A stretch of DNA of 60,018 nucleotides, from the NCBI RefSeq assembly GCF_000191065.1, contig NZ_GL872282.1:304234-364251 (forward strand), in the 5' to 3' direction. The stretch comes from Prevotella multiformis DSM 16608. Lineage in GTDB: Bacteria; Bacteroidota; Bacteroidia; Bacteroidales; Bacteroidaceae. Below, piece by piece: positions 34,300-43,521 of the stretch; position 1 is the first letter of the stretch, and each line of letters begins with the position of its first letter. The notes beneath the pieces are model-generated. The model ran no database searches. It was given only the letters and a program-made list of their open reading frames with translations, and was not told the DNA's origin. The translations under genes were made by a program, and so were the position numbers.

Positions 34300-35853
34300 A
34301 TGGCCATTATTGATAGGAAAAGTAACAATGAAAAAAGAAATAAAAGGATAGCCAAAAATACTACCCTTATGTTTCTACGTATGCTGTTACTTACCATCAT
34401 AAATCTGTATACCGTTAGATTTGTTCTAAAAGGGTTAGGAGTCATCGACTATGGAATATTCAACGCTGTTGCAGGCGTTGTTACCTCCGCAAGTTTCATC
34501 AGTGCCGTCCTTGCTTTATCCATTCAGCGTTTCTTTTCTATTGCATTAGGACAAGAAGACGAAGAACGATTAAAGACTATTTTCTCTGCCAGTTTGAATA
34601 TAATAATTATCCTAAGCATAACAATAATCATTCTGTTTGAAACCGTTGGACTTTGGTTTGTCAGCACACAGATGACCATACCCGCAGAGAGGATGACTAC
34701 CGCCATCAGCTTATATCAATGTTCCATCTTCGTTTTTTTCTTTTCCTTATTACAGATACCTTTCACAGCTATTATCTTTTCTCATGAGGATATGGGGGTG
34801 TACGCTATCATATCGACGGTTGACAGCTTATTGCGTTTAGCACTGGCTGTTATTATAACAAAAATATCTATTGACCATCTTGTATTTTACAGTATTGGCC
34901 TGCTTGTAGAATCAGGTGTTGTTTCACTTCTCTATATATGGAAAGGAGGGAAATACGAAGAGTGTCATTATACGAAGACAAAAGATAAAATTCTTTACCA
35001 GCATCTCCTTCAGTTTTCAGGATGGACTATGTTTGGCTCATTAGCCAATATGGGAATGAACCAAGGAAACACAATTCTTATAAACCTCTTCTTTGGTCCT
35101 GTCTCTAACATGGCATTTGCAATTGCGATGCAAATAAGCAATGCCTTTAATGCCCTAAGCAACAGCATGGTTCTATCTTTCCGACCGGCTATGATACGTT
35201 CTTATGCAGAAAGCAAGCATTATTATGTTAATGAACTATTTTATATAAGCAATAAGTTCATATTTTACTTGCTTATCTGCATTGCAATACCCATCATTGC
35301 CGAAATGGATTGCATTCTGAAAATATGGTTGGGCACAGCTAATGAGGAGACCATTTTGTTTTCCAGGTTGATTATTATATATATTGTAATTTCTGCCATT
35401 AGTAACCCTATAACCATAATAATGCAGGCTTCAGGACATGTCAAGGAATATCATTTTCCCGTAGAAAGCATTACATTATGTACTCTACCACTCACTTGGA
35501 TTCTATTTAAACTCCATTTCCCAAGTTATACTGTATTCATCGCTATGGTATCAACTTGCGTTATCGCCCACATTGTTCGGCTCATTTGTTTGAGACATTA
35601 CTATCTGCCTTTCGATTATATTTACTATATCAGAGACTTTCTCTTGCCAGCAATAGGAATCACAACCCTTGCAATTGGATGCACTTTCTTTTTAAAAAAG
35701 AATATCATAAATTTAAGCATATGCTTTATACTCATTTTCTTAATTATACCATCCCTCATTCTTCTGACGGCATATAACATTGGGATAAGCAAAAATGAAA
35801 AGATTTTATTAAAAAGATTTATAACTTCGTTCCTCTCTAAAAAACATGTCTGA
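34300..35853 (+). CDS. Wzx-like polysaccharide flippase
   Basis: 517-residue integral membrane protein of the MOP (polysaccharide exporter) superfamily with about 12-14 hydrophobic helices. Its N-terminus (NTTLMFLRMLLLTIINLYTVRFVLKGLGVIDYG) is characteristic of the Bacteroidota O-antigen/teichoic-type flippases. Predicted to move lipid-linked repeat units to the periplasmic side. It is strongly AT-rich in base use. The next gene, a polymerase, overlaps its end by 8 bp, so the two are coupled. Confidence 0.9.
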   Translation: MAIIDRKSNNEKRNKRIAKNTTLMFLRMLLLTIINLYTVRFVLKGLGVIDYGIFNAVAGVVTSASFISAVLALSIQRFFSIALGQEDEERLKTIFSASLNIIIILSITIIILFETVGLWFVSTQMTIPAERMTTAISLYQCSIFVFFFSLLQIPFTAIIFSHEDMGVYAIISTVDSLLRLALAVIITKISIDHLVFYSIGLLVESGVVSLLYIWKGGKYEECHYTKTKDKILYQHLLQFSGWTMFGSLANMGMNQGNTILINLFFGPVSNMAFAIAMQISNAFNALSNSMVLSFRPAMIRSYAESKHYYVNELFYISNKFIFYLLICIAIPIIAEMDCILKIWLGTANEETILFSRLIIIYIVISAISNPITIIMQASGHVKEYHFPVESITLCTLPLTWILFKLHFPSYTVFIAMVSTCVIAHIVRLICLRHYYLPFDYIYYIRDFLLPAIGITTLAIGCTFFLKKNIINLSICFILIFLIIPSLILLTAYNIGISKNEKILLKRFITSFLSKKHV

Positions 35854-37141
35854 AATTGTTCTGAATAATATTCTCTCATTGGGGTTCCTGTTTTTGTGGA
35901 TTATAACACTTATCGGATACCAAATGATTAAAAACCGATGGGATGGAGGAAGTCTTGTCATTGTATTATACATCATTTATGCCGTTTTTGCAATAATGAC
36001 GCTCAATGACCCGCTCTTCTCTATTGCTTTCAATCAATTAAAGCTGTTTCCATACATTTATCTTTATTCTATGATGATAATTGCATTATCACCCATCATA
36101 GTACATCATTGCTCTGATACTTCAGAAATAGAAAATCCCCATACAAAAATCCTATACATTCTGACTTTCATCATCATTATCAGCTCTATTATGCTCATTC
36201 CCGGCCTAATCTCAGGTACAGGTAGCGGTTTAATCAGTATTTTTACAGACTCATCCGCAGGAAAAGAGGCCTACTTAGAACAGGTAGAGGGAGTAGAAGA
36301 TTCTGGAAGTACCATCAGGAACCTACCAGCAATTATCTTTAATTCACTCACAGACGTCACCGTGTTTTTATTCTTTTACTTTCTTACTTTAGAGAAAAAA
36401 AACATATGGATTTTATCAGGACTGATCTTCTCTTTCATCATAAACTTCCTTATATGTATTTCACAGGGGCAGAGAGGAGGGTTAGTGACAAGTTTGCTTA
36501 CACTTGCTGGAGGATATATGCTTCTCAAACAATACATGTCAAAAAGAATCAAGAAGATATCAAGACATATTGGATTGTTCTTGTCTTTATTAATATCCTT
36601 TCCTATAATTGTCATTACAGTCAGTAGATTTGATGGTGAAACTGGTGGCATAGGTGGATTTGTCAATTGGTATATCGGCCAAGGAAGTCTCTATTTTAAC
36701 AATTATGGACTTACCCCAGGTGGCTGTAGGAATGGTGACAGGACAATAAACCTCTTTAAACGAGTTATAGATCCAAGCACATCCCAAAACTTCATGGAGC
36801 GAAGAGACAAATATCACAACATGGAAATAAATGATAATCTATTTTCCACCTTTGTAGGTGACTTTACTTTAGACTTCGGACCAGCTGGCGCATTCTTCAT
36901 CTTTGTTATATTCTATTCATCTCTCATAAGACTGACAAGAGAAAGAAAACAGCAGATAAAACTTTATAAGTTATTACTGCTTTACTTTGCGTTATGCGTA
37001 AGCTTGCAAGGGGGAATGACCTTGTTCTCTTACTCAGATGTCAGTGGCAATCTTCGTATGCTCAACTGCCTGCTATTGTATGCTTACCTTAGGTATCACG
37101 AGCAATTCTCACGTGCTTTCCCCTCACAGAAAAACAACTAA
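35846..37141 (+). CDS. Wzy-like O-antigen/capsule polymerase
   Basis: 431-residue membrane protein with roughly ten or more hydrophobic segments and one larger external loop (about 280-340, VNWYIGQGSLYFNNYGLTPGG...DNLFSTFVGDFTLDFGPAG). This topology is typical of Wzy polymerases. Sequence conservation in this group is low, so the call rests mainly on topology and on its place directly after wzx and before the transferase genes. It would join repeat units on the periplasmic face under Wzz control. Confidence 0.75.
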   Translation: MSEIVLNNILSLGFLFLWIITLIGYQMIKNRWDGGSLVIVLYIIYAVFAIMTLNDPLFSIAFNQLKLFPYIYLYSMMIIALSPIIVHHCSDTSEIENPHTKILYILTFIIIISSIMLIPGLISGTGSGLISIFTDSSAGKEAYLEQVEGVEDSGSTIRNLPAIIFNSLTDVTVFLFFYFLTLEKKNIWILSGLIFSFIINFLICISQGQRGGLVTSLLTLAGGYMLLKQYMSKRIKKISRHIGLFLSLLISFPIIVITVSRFDGETGGIGGFVNWYIGQGSLYFNNYGLTPGGCRNGDRTINLFKRVIDPSTSQNFMERRDKYHNMEINDNLFSTFVGDFTLDFGPAGAFFIFVIFYSSLIRLTRERKQQIKLYKLLLLYFALCVSLQGGMTLFSYSDVSGNLRMLNCLLLYAYLRYHEQFSRAFPSQKNN

Positions 37142-37143
37142 AG

Positions 37144-37776
37144 ATGAAAATAGTACTTACTTACATTCTCCATTGTTTAGGAAATTTTCTTAGCCTAATA
37201 AGAGCCGAACAACTTGCACTTATATGTTCTTTTTTTAGAAATCATATCTATACAGGGCTGCTGCATGGAAAGTTCAGAGAAATAGGTCCTAACAGTATTT
37301 TCCTTTGGAGAGCTTACCACCTGCATGGATTAGAAAATATTTCTATTGGGGAAAATTGTACATTTGAAACAGGGCTACAACTAACAACATGGGCAGATGT
37401 TTCTGACGATCCTATTATCACAATTGGCAACAACTGTCTTTTCCGTAGGGATGCACACATCACGGCCGTTCATAAAATTACTATTGGAAACAATCTCCTC
37501 ACTGGAACAAATGTTTTTATTACAGATAACTCACATGGCTTCACTGATAAAAGCTCATTAGAAGAAGCACCATTAAAACGTCCAATTATCTCAAAAGGAG
37601 ATGTAAAGATTGGTGATAATGTATGGATTGGCAACAATGTATGTATCCTTCCGGGAATAACTATCGGAAACGGTTGTGTCATTGGTGCCAATAGTGTTGT
37701 TACACACAGCCTTCCACCATATTCTGTGGCGGGAGGTGCTCCTGCGAAAATTATCAAACAAAACAACATATTATAA
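37144..37776 (+). CDS. Hexapeptide-repeat acyltransferase (left-handed beta helix)
   Basis: 210-residue sugar O-acetyltransferase-like protein. Hexapeptide repeats are visible (ISIGENCTF, ITIGNNCLF, ITIGNNLLTG, VKIGDNVWIGNNVCILPGITIGNGCVIGANSVV). The catalytic-type His lies in ITDNSHGF, and the usual SVAGGAPAKII closes the fold. It starts 3 bp after the polymerase gene. Predicted to add an acetyl or similar group to a sugar of the repeat unit; the acceptor is unknown. Confidence 0.88.
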   Translation: MKIVLTYILHCLGNFLSLIRAEQLALICSFFRNHIYTGLLHGKFREIGPNSIFLWRAYHLHGLENISIGENCTFETGLQLTTWADVSDDPIITIGNNCLFRRDAHITAVHKITIGNNLLTGTNVFITDNSHGFTDKSSLEEAPLKRPIISKGDVKIGDNVWIGNNVCILPGITIGNGCVIGANSVVTHSLPPYSVAGGAPAKIIKQNNIL

Positions 37777-37805
37777 CACCTATTACGTTACGGTAAATAG
37801 AAAAA

Positions 37806-38951
37806 ATGAAAGCAAGAGTTATAGCATATTATTTACCACAATTCCATCCTATTCCTGAAAATGATAAGGCATGGGGGAAGGGTTTTACCGAATGGACGAA
37901 TGTCGCAAGTGCTAAACCTCAGTTCAAGGGTCATTACCAACCAAGAATACCTGCTGATTTGGGATTTTACGATTTGCGCCTCTCTGAGGTAAGAGAACAG
38001 CAAGCACGAATGGCGAAAGAAGCTGGGATAGAGGGATTTTGCTATTGGCATTACTGGTTTGGAAATAACAAGAGACTATTGGAGCGACCTTTCCAGGAAG
38101 TTTTAAACTCTGGCAAACCAGACTTTCCTTTCTGCTTAGCATGGGCAAACCATGACTGGACCACAAAGACATGGAAAAATAATGGTAAACCTGCAATGAT
38201 AGCAAAACAACTATATCCAGGTGAAGAAGATTATAGACAACACTTCCACACTGTATTGCCTGCTTTTAAAGACCATCGATACATCACAGTTGATGGAAAA
38301 CCTTTATTCGCAATATTCGACCCTTATTCATTTAAAGATATAAGAAACTTTATTGAAGTGTGGAGAAACTTAGCAAAAGAAAATGGGTTAAAAGGAATTC
38401 ATTTTATAGCTATATGCAACAACACCTCAACAATGAAAAGGCTTGCAGATGGAAGTATAAAAAGGGTTCTGCCAAATACCAATAGCAGTGCCGAAGTGTA
38501 TAAAGAAATGCTTTCATTAGGTTTTGATGGATTAAATTCTTTTGGGAAATCACGAGGTGAGATGCTTGCCTTAGGTAGAATTAGACGAACAGTACGATTC
38601 CTTTTACAAAAAAACATATCTTGGTTTCCCCCACTTAAGTATGATTATGCAAAAGTAACAAAACATTTCTTCTCTCCCGAAGACAGATGGGATAACGTAT
38701 ACCCCACTATTATGCCACAATGGGACAGAACTCCGAGGGCAGGAAAGCATGAAGGAATCTACATCAATTCAACCCCTGAAAACTTTAAGAAGCATATAGA
38801 AGAGGCATTAGAAGTAATAAATGACAAACCAAATGAACATAAGATACTATTTCTCCGTTCATGGAACGAATGGGGAGAAGGCAATTATGTGGAGCCTGAT
38901 CTAAAATATGGTCACAAGTTCCTCGAAGCAATCAAGACATCTGTATTTTAA
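37806..38951 (+). CDS. WbsX-type glycosyltransferase / GH99-like domain protein
   Basis: 381 residues with the features of the WbsX family (PF14307): RVIAYYLPQFHPIPEND at the start, WGKGFTEWTNVASAKP, GFCYWHYWF, LAWANHDWT, and RSWNEWGEGNYVEPD near the C-terminus. These motifs resemble glycoside hydrolase family 99. In polysaccharide loci the proteins are annotated as glycosyltransferases, but the true reaction (transfer or hydrolysis) is not settled. It sits within the transferase run of this locus. Confidence 0.85.
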   Translation: MKARVIAYYLPQFHPIPENDKAWGKGFTEWTNVASAKPQFKGHYQPRIPADLGFYDLRLSEVREQQARMAKEAGIEGFCYWHYWFGNNKRLLERPFQEVLNSGKPDFPFCLAWANHDWTTKTWKNNGKPAMIAKQLYPGEEDYRQHFHTVLPAFKDHRYITVDGKPLFAIFDPYSFKDIRNFIEVWRNLAKENGLKGIHFIAICNNTSTMKRLADGSIKRVLPNTNSSAEVYKEMLSLGFDGLNSFGKSRGEMLALGRIRRTVRFLLQKNISWFPPLKYDYAKVTKHFFSPEDRWDNVYPTIMPQWDRTPRAGKHEGIYINSTPENFKKHIEEALEVINDKPNEHKILFLRSWNEWGEGNYVEPDLKYGHKFLEAIKTSVF

Positions 38952-38970
38952 TCAATAATAGAAACAACAC

Positions 38971-39897
38971 ATGTATAACATTCCTATTCTATTTATAATA
39001 TTTCGACGCAAAGACATTGCATTACAAAGTTTTGAGCGTATTAAACAAGTAAAGCCAAGCAAGCTATACATTGCTTGTGATGGCGCACGTGAAAATGTTA
39101 AAGGAGAAGCCGAATTAGTGAAAGCAACTCAAGATTCTATCCTCCAACAAATAGATTGGGAATGTAATGTTAGAACATTATTCCAAAAAGAGAATTTAGG
39201 TTGCGGTAAAGGAGTTTACACTGCTATAAATTGGTTTTTTGAAAATGAAGAAGAAGGAATTATTATAGAAGATGATTGTGTTTTACAATCTTCATTTTTC
39301 CCATTTGCAGAGGAGCTGCTAAATAAATATAGAAATGACGAACGGATAGGCATGATAGGAGCTCCCAATTATATTTCTGGAGTTAATATCCCGGATTCTT
39401 ATGGCTTTAGCAGGTATAAAGCAACATGGGGATGGGCAACATGGAGGCGTGTCTGGAAAAATATGGATTTAAATATGGATTGGAAAAACACTCCATATTA
39501 TGAATCTATCATAAATAATAATGGCTACAATGGTAAAGATAAAAACTATTGGCGATACCGCATAAAGGCAATTGAGAATAATTATGTCAGTGCCTGGGAC
39601 TGGCAATGGTTCTTTACTTTATCGGCTTATAATCAATTAAGTATCTATCCACGCATAGGTCTCATAAGCAACATTGGATTCGGTAAAGATGCTACACATA
39701 CTACCGCGGGAGCAAAACAGCTACAATCCAAAGCCGAAGGACAATTAGAATTTCCCCTACGACACCCTAAATATGTTGTACCTTACGAAGACTTTGAACA
39801 AGGCTTTTACAAGAGCAACAATACGTTTAGGAACACTATACTACAACTCATTCCATTCAGTCTAAAAACAATACTAAAGAAATGGATCAGAGGATAA
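38971..39897 (+). CDS. GT-A-fold nucleotide-sugar transferase
   Basis: 308 residues. The N-terminus (NIPILFIIFRRKDIALQSFERI) and the DXD-like GIIIEDDCVLQSSFF at about 95-110 fit a GT-A glycosyltransferase. The WGWATWRRVW and SAWDWQWFFTLSAY segments are typical of a small group of transferases in capsule loci. There is no membrane helix. Donor and acceptor sugars cannot be inferred. Confidence 0.8.
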   Translation: MYNIPILFIIFRRKDIALQSFERIKQVKPSKLYIACDGARENVKGEAELVKATQDSILQQIDWECNVRTLFQKENLGCGKGVYTAINWFFENEEEGIIIEDDCVLQSSFFPFAEELLNKYRNDERIGMIGAPNYISGVNIPDSYGFSRYKATWGWATWRRVWKNMDLNMDWKNTPYYESIINNNGYNGKDKNYWRYRIKAIENNYVSAWDWQWFFTLSAYNQLSIYPRIGLISNIGFGKDATHTTAGAKQLQSKAEGQLEFPLRHPKYVVPYEDFEQGFYKSNNTFRNTILQLIPFSLKTILKKWIRG

Positions 39898-39920
39898 AAT
39901 ACTAATAATAGAAAATAAAT

Positions 39921-40622
39921 ATGAAATTAAATATTCCAACATCAAAAGGTAATTATTCTTATCGCTTTGTGCCCATCTATCCAGGCATAAAGCCTATTAA
40001 CAAAGAAAGGGCGAAAGAAAATCTTTCTTTGTTAAAACGCATATGCAATACACACAACTTAGAATTTATTCTTTTCTTTGGTACACTCTTAGGAGCAGTG
40101 AGAGAACATGATTTTATTTCTCATGATGAAGATATTGATATCGTACTTCCAATTACAGACTTAGAACGTTTTAAAGACATACTTTTCATATTGAGAGAAA
40201 ATGGTTTTGAAGTCGTGCGTTTTGAGAGGAGAGGATTTATGTCAATAATGCGTAAAGGAGAATATATTGATATCTATTTTTTTACGCCCTATGCAAAAGA
40301 CAGAAGATTAGCTACTTGTATATGTGAACTTTGCGAAGTAAAATATATAAACAATACGACTCAAATAGAATTCCAAGGAGAATCTTATACTGTACCGAAA
40401 GAAAGTGAAGCTTTATTAAACTTCCTTTATGGAAAGGATTGGCGCACCCCTATCCCCATGTTTAATTTTAAAATGAGCAAGACAGAAAGAACAAAAGCCT
40501 TTCTTATACAATATATCAAGGCATTACTGCCACATACGATGACAGAATTCATTCAAGACATTAAAAGTAGAAAAAGAATAAATTTCTTTAAACAAAAAGC
40601 ATACACTATACTAAACAAATAA
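39921..40622 (+). CDS. LicD-family phosphotransferase
   Basis: 233-residue protein of the LicD/fukutin group, which transfers phosphocholine or related phosphodiester groups from a CDP-activated donor to a glycan. The nucleotidyltransferase-type core FGTLLGAVREHDFI followed by SHDEDIDIVL supplies the metal-binding acidic residues (about 53-75). Further family segments are RKGEYIDIYFF and the C-terminal YGKDWRTPIP, typical of LicD proteins. It lies 12 bp before a nucleotidyltransferase/PLP-enzyme fusion that could make its donor. Confidence 0.85.
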   Translation: MKLNIPTSKGNYSYRFVPIYPGIKPINKERAKENLSLLKRICNTHNLEFILFFGTLLGAVREHDFISHDEDIDIVLPITDLERFKDILFILRENGFEVVRFERRGFMSIMRKGEYIDIYFFTPYAKDRRLATCICELCEVKYINNTTQIEFQGESYTVPKESEALLNFLYGKDWRTPIPMFNFKMSKTERTKAFLIQYIKALLPHTMTEFIQDIKSRKRINFFKQKAYTILNK

Positions 40623-40634
40623 TCATATTGAAAT

Positions 40635-42446
40635 ATGCAAGCAATCATATTAGCTGCTGGAATGGGTAGGCGACTTGGAGAATACACAAAGGACAATACG
40701 AAATGTATGCTGTCCGTCAATGGTGTCAAACTGATTGACAGAACTTTAACAATGCTCTCCCATCTGGAGATTAAACGTGTTATCATTGTAGTCGGCTACC
40801 AAGGGCAGAATCTTATTGCCCACATAGGACAGCGCTATAATGACAAATTAAAAATAGAATTCATCGACAATCCAGTCTACGAAAAGACGAACAATATTTA
40901 TTCTCTTGCACTTACTCAAGACAGAATATCTGAAGATGATACGATTCTATTGGAATCAGATCTCATCTACGAGGAAAGTTTATTGCAAATGATCATAGAT
41001 AATCCTTTCCCTAATCTTGCCCTTGTCGCAAAATGGGAATCTTGGATGGATGGAACTGTCGTCCGCATAGATGACGAAAACAATATTATAAACTTTATTC
41101 CGAAAAAAGCCTTCAACTACAAGGAGGCAGACCAGTATTACAAAACTGTAAACATTTATAAGTTCAGCAAAGATTTTTCCAAACATAGGTTTCTTCCTTT
41201 CCTCAAAGCCTACTGCGAAGCTATAGGAAACAACGAATACTATGAACAAGTACTACGTATCATCACTTTCCTTGACGGTTCAGACTTCAAGGCATTACCA
41301 ATCGGAGACAGAAAGTGGTATGAAATTGATGACATACAGGATCTTGATATTGCAGAAACAATCTTTGCCCCAAAAGAAAAAAGCCTATCCCGATATGAGA
41401 TGCGTTACGGAGGTTATTGGAGATTCCCTAAATTATTAGATTTCTGCTATTTAGTTAATCCTTTCTTCCCTCCACAACGAATGAAGGACGAGTTACGTGC
41501 CAATTTTGACACTCTACTGACAGAGTATCCATCGGGAATGTATGTTAACTCTCTGTTGGCAGGTAAATATTTGGGAATTCGTCAGAGTTATATAGTTGTA
41601 GGGAATGGTGCAGCAGAATTAATCAAAAGTTTGATGGGGATGATAAATGGGAAAATTGGAGTTGTCTACCCGACTTTCATGGAATACCCTAATAGAAAAA
41701 ACAAAGATGATATAATTGCATATCTTCCTCAGAACATGGACATGTCATACAATATAAATGACTTGATGGCTTTCTTTGCCCATAAGGAAATAAGCAGTCT
41801 GCTTATAATCAACCCAGATAATCCTTCTGGCAACTTTATACCAATCAGCGATATAATCAATCTTATTCAATGGGGAAAAGAAAAAGGCATACGGATTATA
41901 ATAGATGAATCTTTCGTAGATTTTACTGATGATTATTCTCAAAACAGCCTTTGCCATGATGATATATTAAAATCTAACCCTAACCTTATAGTCATAAAGA
42001 GCATTTCAAAGAGTTATGGCGTACCTGGACTACGTCTTGGAATCATGGCTTCTTCGGATTCCGACCTAATAGATGCTGTCAAAAAAGATGTAGCAATATG
42101 GAATATTAATTCTTTTGCAGAATTTTACATGCAAATCTTTGGTAAATATACCAAAGATTACCAACATGCTTGTGAGAAGTTCATCATAGAGCGTCGACGT
42201 TTTAAAAGATTATTGGATCAGATACCTTTCATACATGTTATTCCATCACAGGCCAATTATTTCTTAACTGAAATTACAAGTCGGTTCACATCAAAGCAGC
42301 TAACCCAGAAACTACTTAATGAGTATAATATTCTCATTAAAGACTGTGACAACAAAGATGGATTAAAAGGGAAGAACTATATACGCATTGCCATCCGAAC
42401 CAAAGAAGATAACAACAGGTTAGTTGCCGCACTCAAAAGTATTTAG
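40635..42446 (+). CDS. Fusion of sugar/aminoalcohol-phosphate nucleotidyltransferase and CobD/HisC-like PLP enzyme
   Basis: 603 residues in two domains. Residues 1-245 are a LicC-like nucleotidyltransferase: AIILAAGMGRRL with the CTP/metal site, DNTKCMLSVNG, NPVYEKTNNIYSL and LLESDLIYE. Residues about 265-603 are a fold-type I, class I/II PLP enzyme: GNGAAELI, NPDNPSGNF, DESFVDF and the PLP-lysine motif SISKSYGVPGLRLG. This half resembles HisC aminotransferases and CobD-type threonine-phosphate decarboxylases. With LicD upstream, it may make an aminoalcohol phosphate (for example from phosphoserine) and activate it as a CDP derivative. That reaction is inference. It could instead be an aminotransferase acting on another phosphate ester. 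Confidence 0.8.
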   Translation: MQAIILAAGMGRRLGEYTKDNTKCMLSVNGVKLIDRTLTMLSHLEIKRVIIVVGYQGQNLIAHIGQRYNDKLKIEFIDNPVYEKTNNIYSLALTQDRISEDDTILLESDLIYEESLLQMIIDNPFPNLALVAKWESWMDGTVVRIDDENNIINFIPKKAFNYKEADQYYKTVNIYKFSKDFSKHRFLPFLKAYCEAIGNNEYYEQVLRIITFLDGSDFKALPIGDRKWYEIDDIQDLDIAETIFAPKEKSLSRYEMRYGGYWRFPKLLDFCYLVNPFFPPQRMKDELRANFDTLLTEYPSGMYVNSLLAGKYLGIRQSYIVVGNGAAELIKSLMGMINGKIGVVYPTFMEYPNRKNKDDIIAYLPQNMDMSYNINDLMAFFAHKEISSLLIINPDNPSGNFIPISDIINLIQWGKEKGIRIIIDESFVDFTDDYSQNSLCHDDILKSNPNLIVIKSISKSYGVPGLRLGIMASSDSDLIDAVKKDVAIWNINSFAEFYMQIFGKYTKDYQHACEKFIIERRRFKRLLDQIPFIHVIPSQANYFLTEITSRFTSKQLTQKLLNEYNILIKDCDNKDGLKGKNYIRIAIRTKEDNNRLVAALKSI

Positions 42447-42520
42447 GCATTCTATTCGACCTACAAAATACAATAACATACTAAGGTTTCCTCATAAAAA
42501 ACCTTTATCAGAGAGCATTC

Positions 42521-42609
42521 AAGTTGCTGTCACTTTTAATATTTTACATAATATCCTTATTATAAGAAGTTTACAAAGTATATTTATGTGACAGGAGTGA
42601 CAGCAACTT
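42521..42609. repeat. 14-bp inverted repeat, 61 bp apart
   Basis: AAGTTGCTGTCACT (42521-42534) and its exact complement (42596-42609) flank an AT-rich segment in the 279-bp gap at the right end of the biosynthetic run. The right arm follows a GTGACAGGAGTGACAG direct repeat. It may be a gene remnant or a small terminal-repeat element. No other function was recognised in this gap. Confidence 0.75.
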
Positions 42610-42725
42610 TGAAAACAGATAATATCTTTTCAATAAACAGACATACATGGAGTCGAACAGCCAATTACCAAAAATCTGTCTATATCAAAAGGTATAATTT
42701 GTTCAAAGTAGCAAGCAACGACTTC

Positions 42726-43484
42726 TTAGAATCTGAACTCAAAGATCTTATAAAAGTACTTGAGAGAGATTAGGAACTGATTGCTGTAGATGCCGTTCTC
42801 CCGGCACGCCCGGGTGTCTTCCTGCAAAAGGAGGCGGTGGCTACGGACACCGTTCGTACTTGCTCCGCCGTTGCGCATGGTGACAAAGTCCATCTTGAGA
42901 TACTGTGCCTTTATCTTGTGCACACAGAACATCCGGACGATCATCTCGAAGTCGGCGCCGATCTTGTAATCAAGTTTATAGGGGCCTACCCTGTCATAGA
43001 CTCCCCGGCGTACATACAGAGACGGATGGGCCGGCATAAAGCCGAAACGAACCCAGAAAGGAGAAAATATCCTGGAAGAGTAATAGCGAGTAATCTTATC
43101 GGGTTCGCCGTCATGAATGAAATGAATATCGCCATACACCGCCTCAAGAGCTGTGTCGGAAAAAGGTTCTGCCAGCTTCGACACGACATCACCGGCGGTG
43201 AAATAGTCATCTGAATTGAGGATGCCGACAACATCGCCCGTCGCCATCGCAATGCCTTTGTTCATGGCATCATAGATGCCACGGTCTTTCTCCGTGACCC
43301 ATCTCACGGTATGTCGGGTTGCAGCAGCGGCATATTCACGGATCATCCCGACCGTCGAATCCGTCGACCCGCCATCGACTATAATATGCTCTATGTCGCA
43401 ATAATCCTGCCGCAAGACGGAATTCAAAGTGTCCCGCAGTGTTTTCGCACTGTTATAAGTCGCCGTTATAATTGATATCTTCAT
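42726..43484 (-). CDS. Family 2 glycosyltransferase
   Basis: 252 residues with a GT-A fold. The N-terminal MKISIITATYNSAKTLRDTL, HIIVDGGSTDSTV and the DXD motif in GILNSDDYF (about 85-95) are classical for GT2. ISPFWVRFGFMPAHPSLYV-like sequence lies in the acceptor region. The start at 43484 is where similarity begins, though the frame is open 55 codons upstream. It points against the other capsule genes and has a GC-rich, native-like composition, so it was probably not acquired together with the AT-rich block. Confidence 0.9.
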   Translation of the reverse strand: MKISIITATYNSAKTLRDTLNSVLRQDYCDIEHIIVDGGSTDSTVGMIREYAAAATRHTVRWVTEKDRGIYDAMNKGIAMATGDVVGILNSDDYFTAGDVVSKLAEPFSDTALEAVYGDIHFIHDGEPDKITRYYSSRIFSPFWVRFGFMPAHPSLYVRRGVYDRVGPYKLDYKIGADFEMIVRMFCVHKIKAQYLKMDFVTMRNGGASTNGVRSHRLLLQEDTRACRENGIYSNQFLISLKYFYKIFEFRF

Positions 43485-43521
43485 TGAAAATGTATCAGAC
43501 TTCTGCACCGTTGAATTGATC

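Noticed and set aside
40635..42446. PntC-type phosphonate cytidylyltransferase fused to AEP transaminase
   Set aside because: The C-terminal half is a class I/II (HisC/CobD-like) PLP enzyme rather than the class V fold of AEP transaminases. No phosphoenolpyruvate mutase or phosphonopyruvate decarboxylase gene is in the locus.
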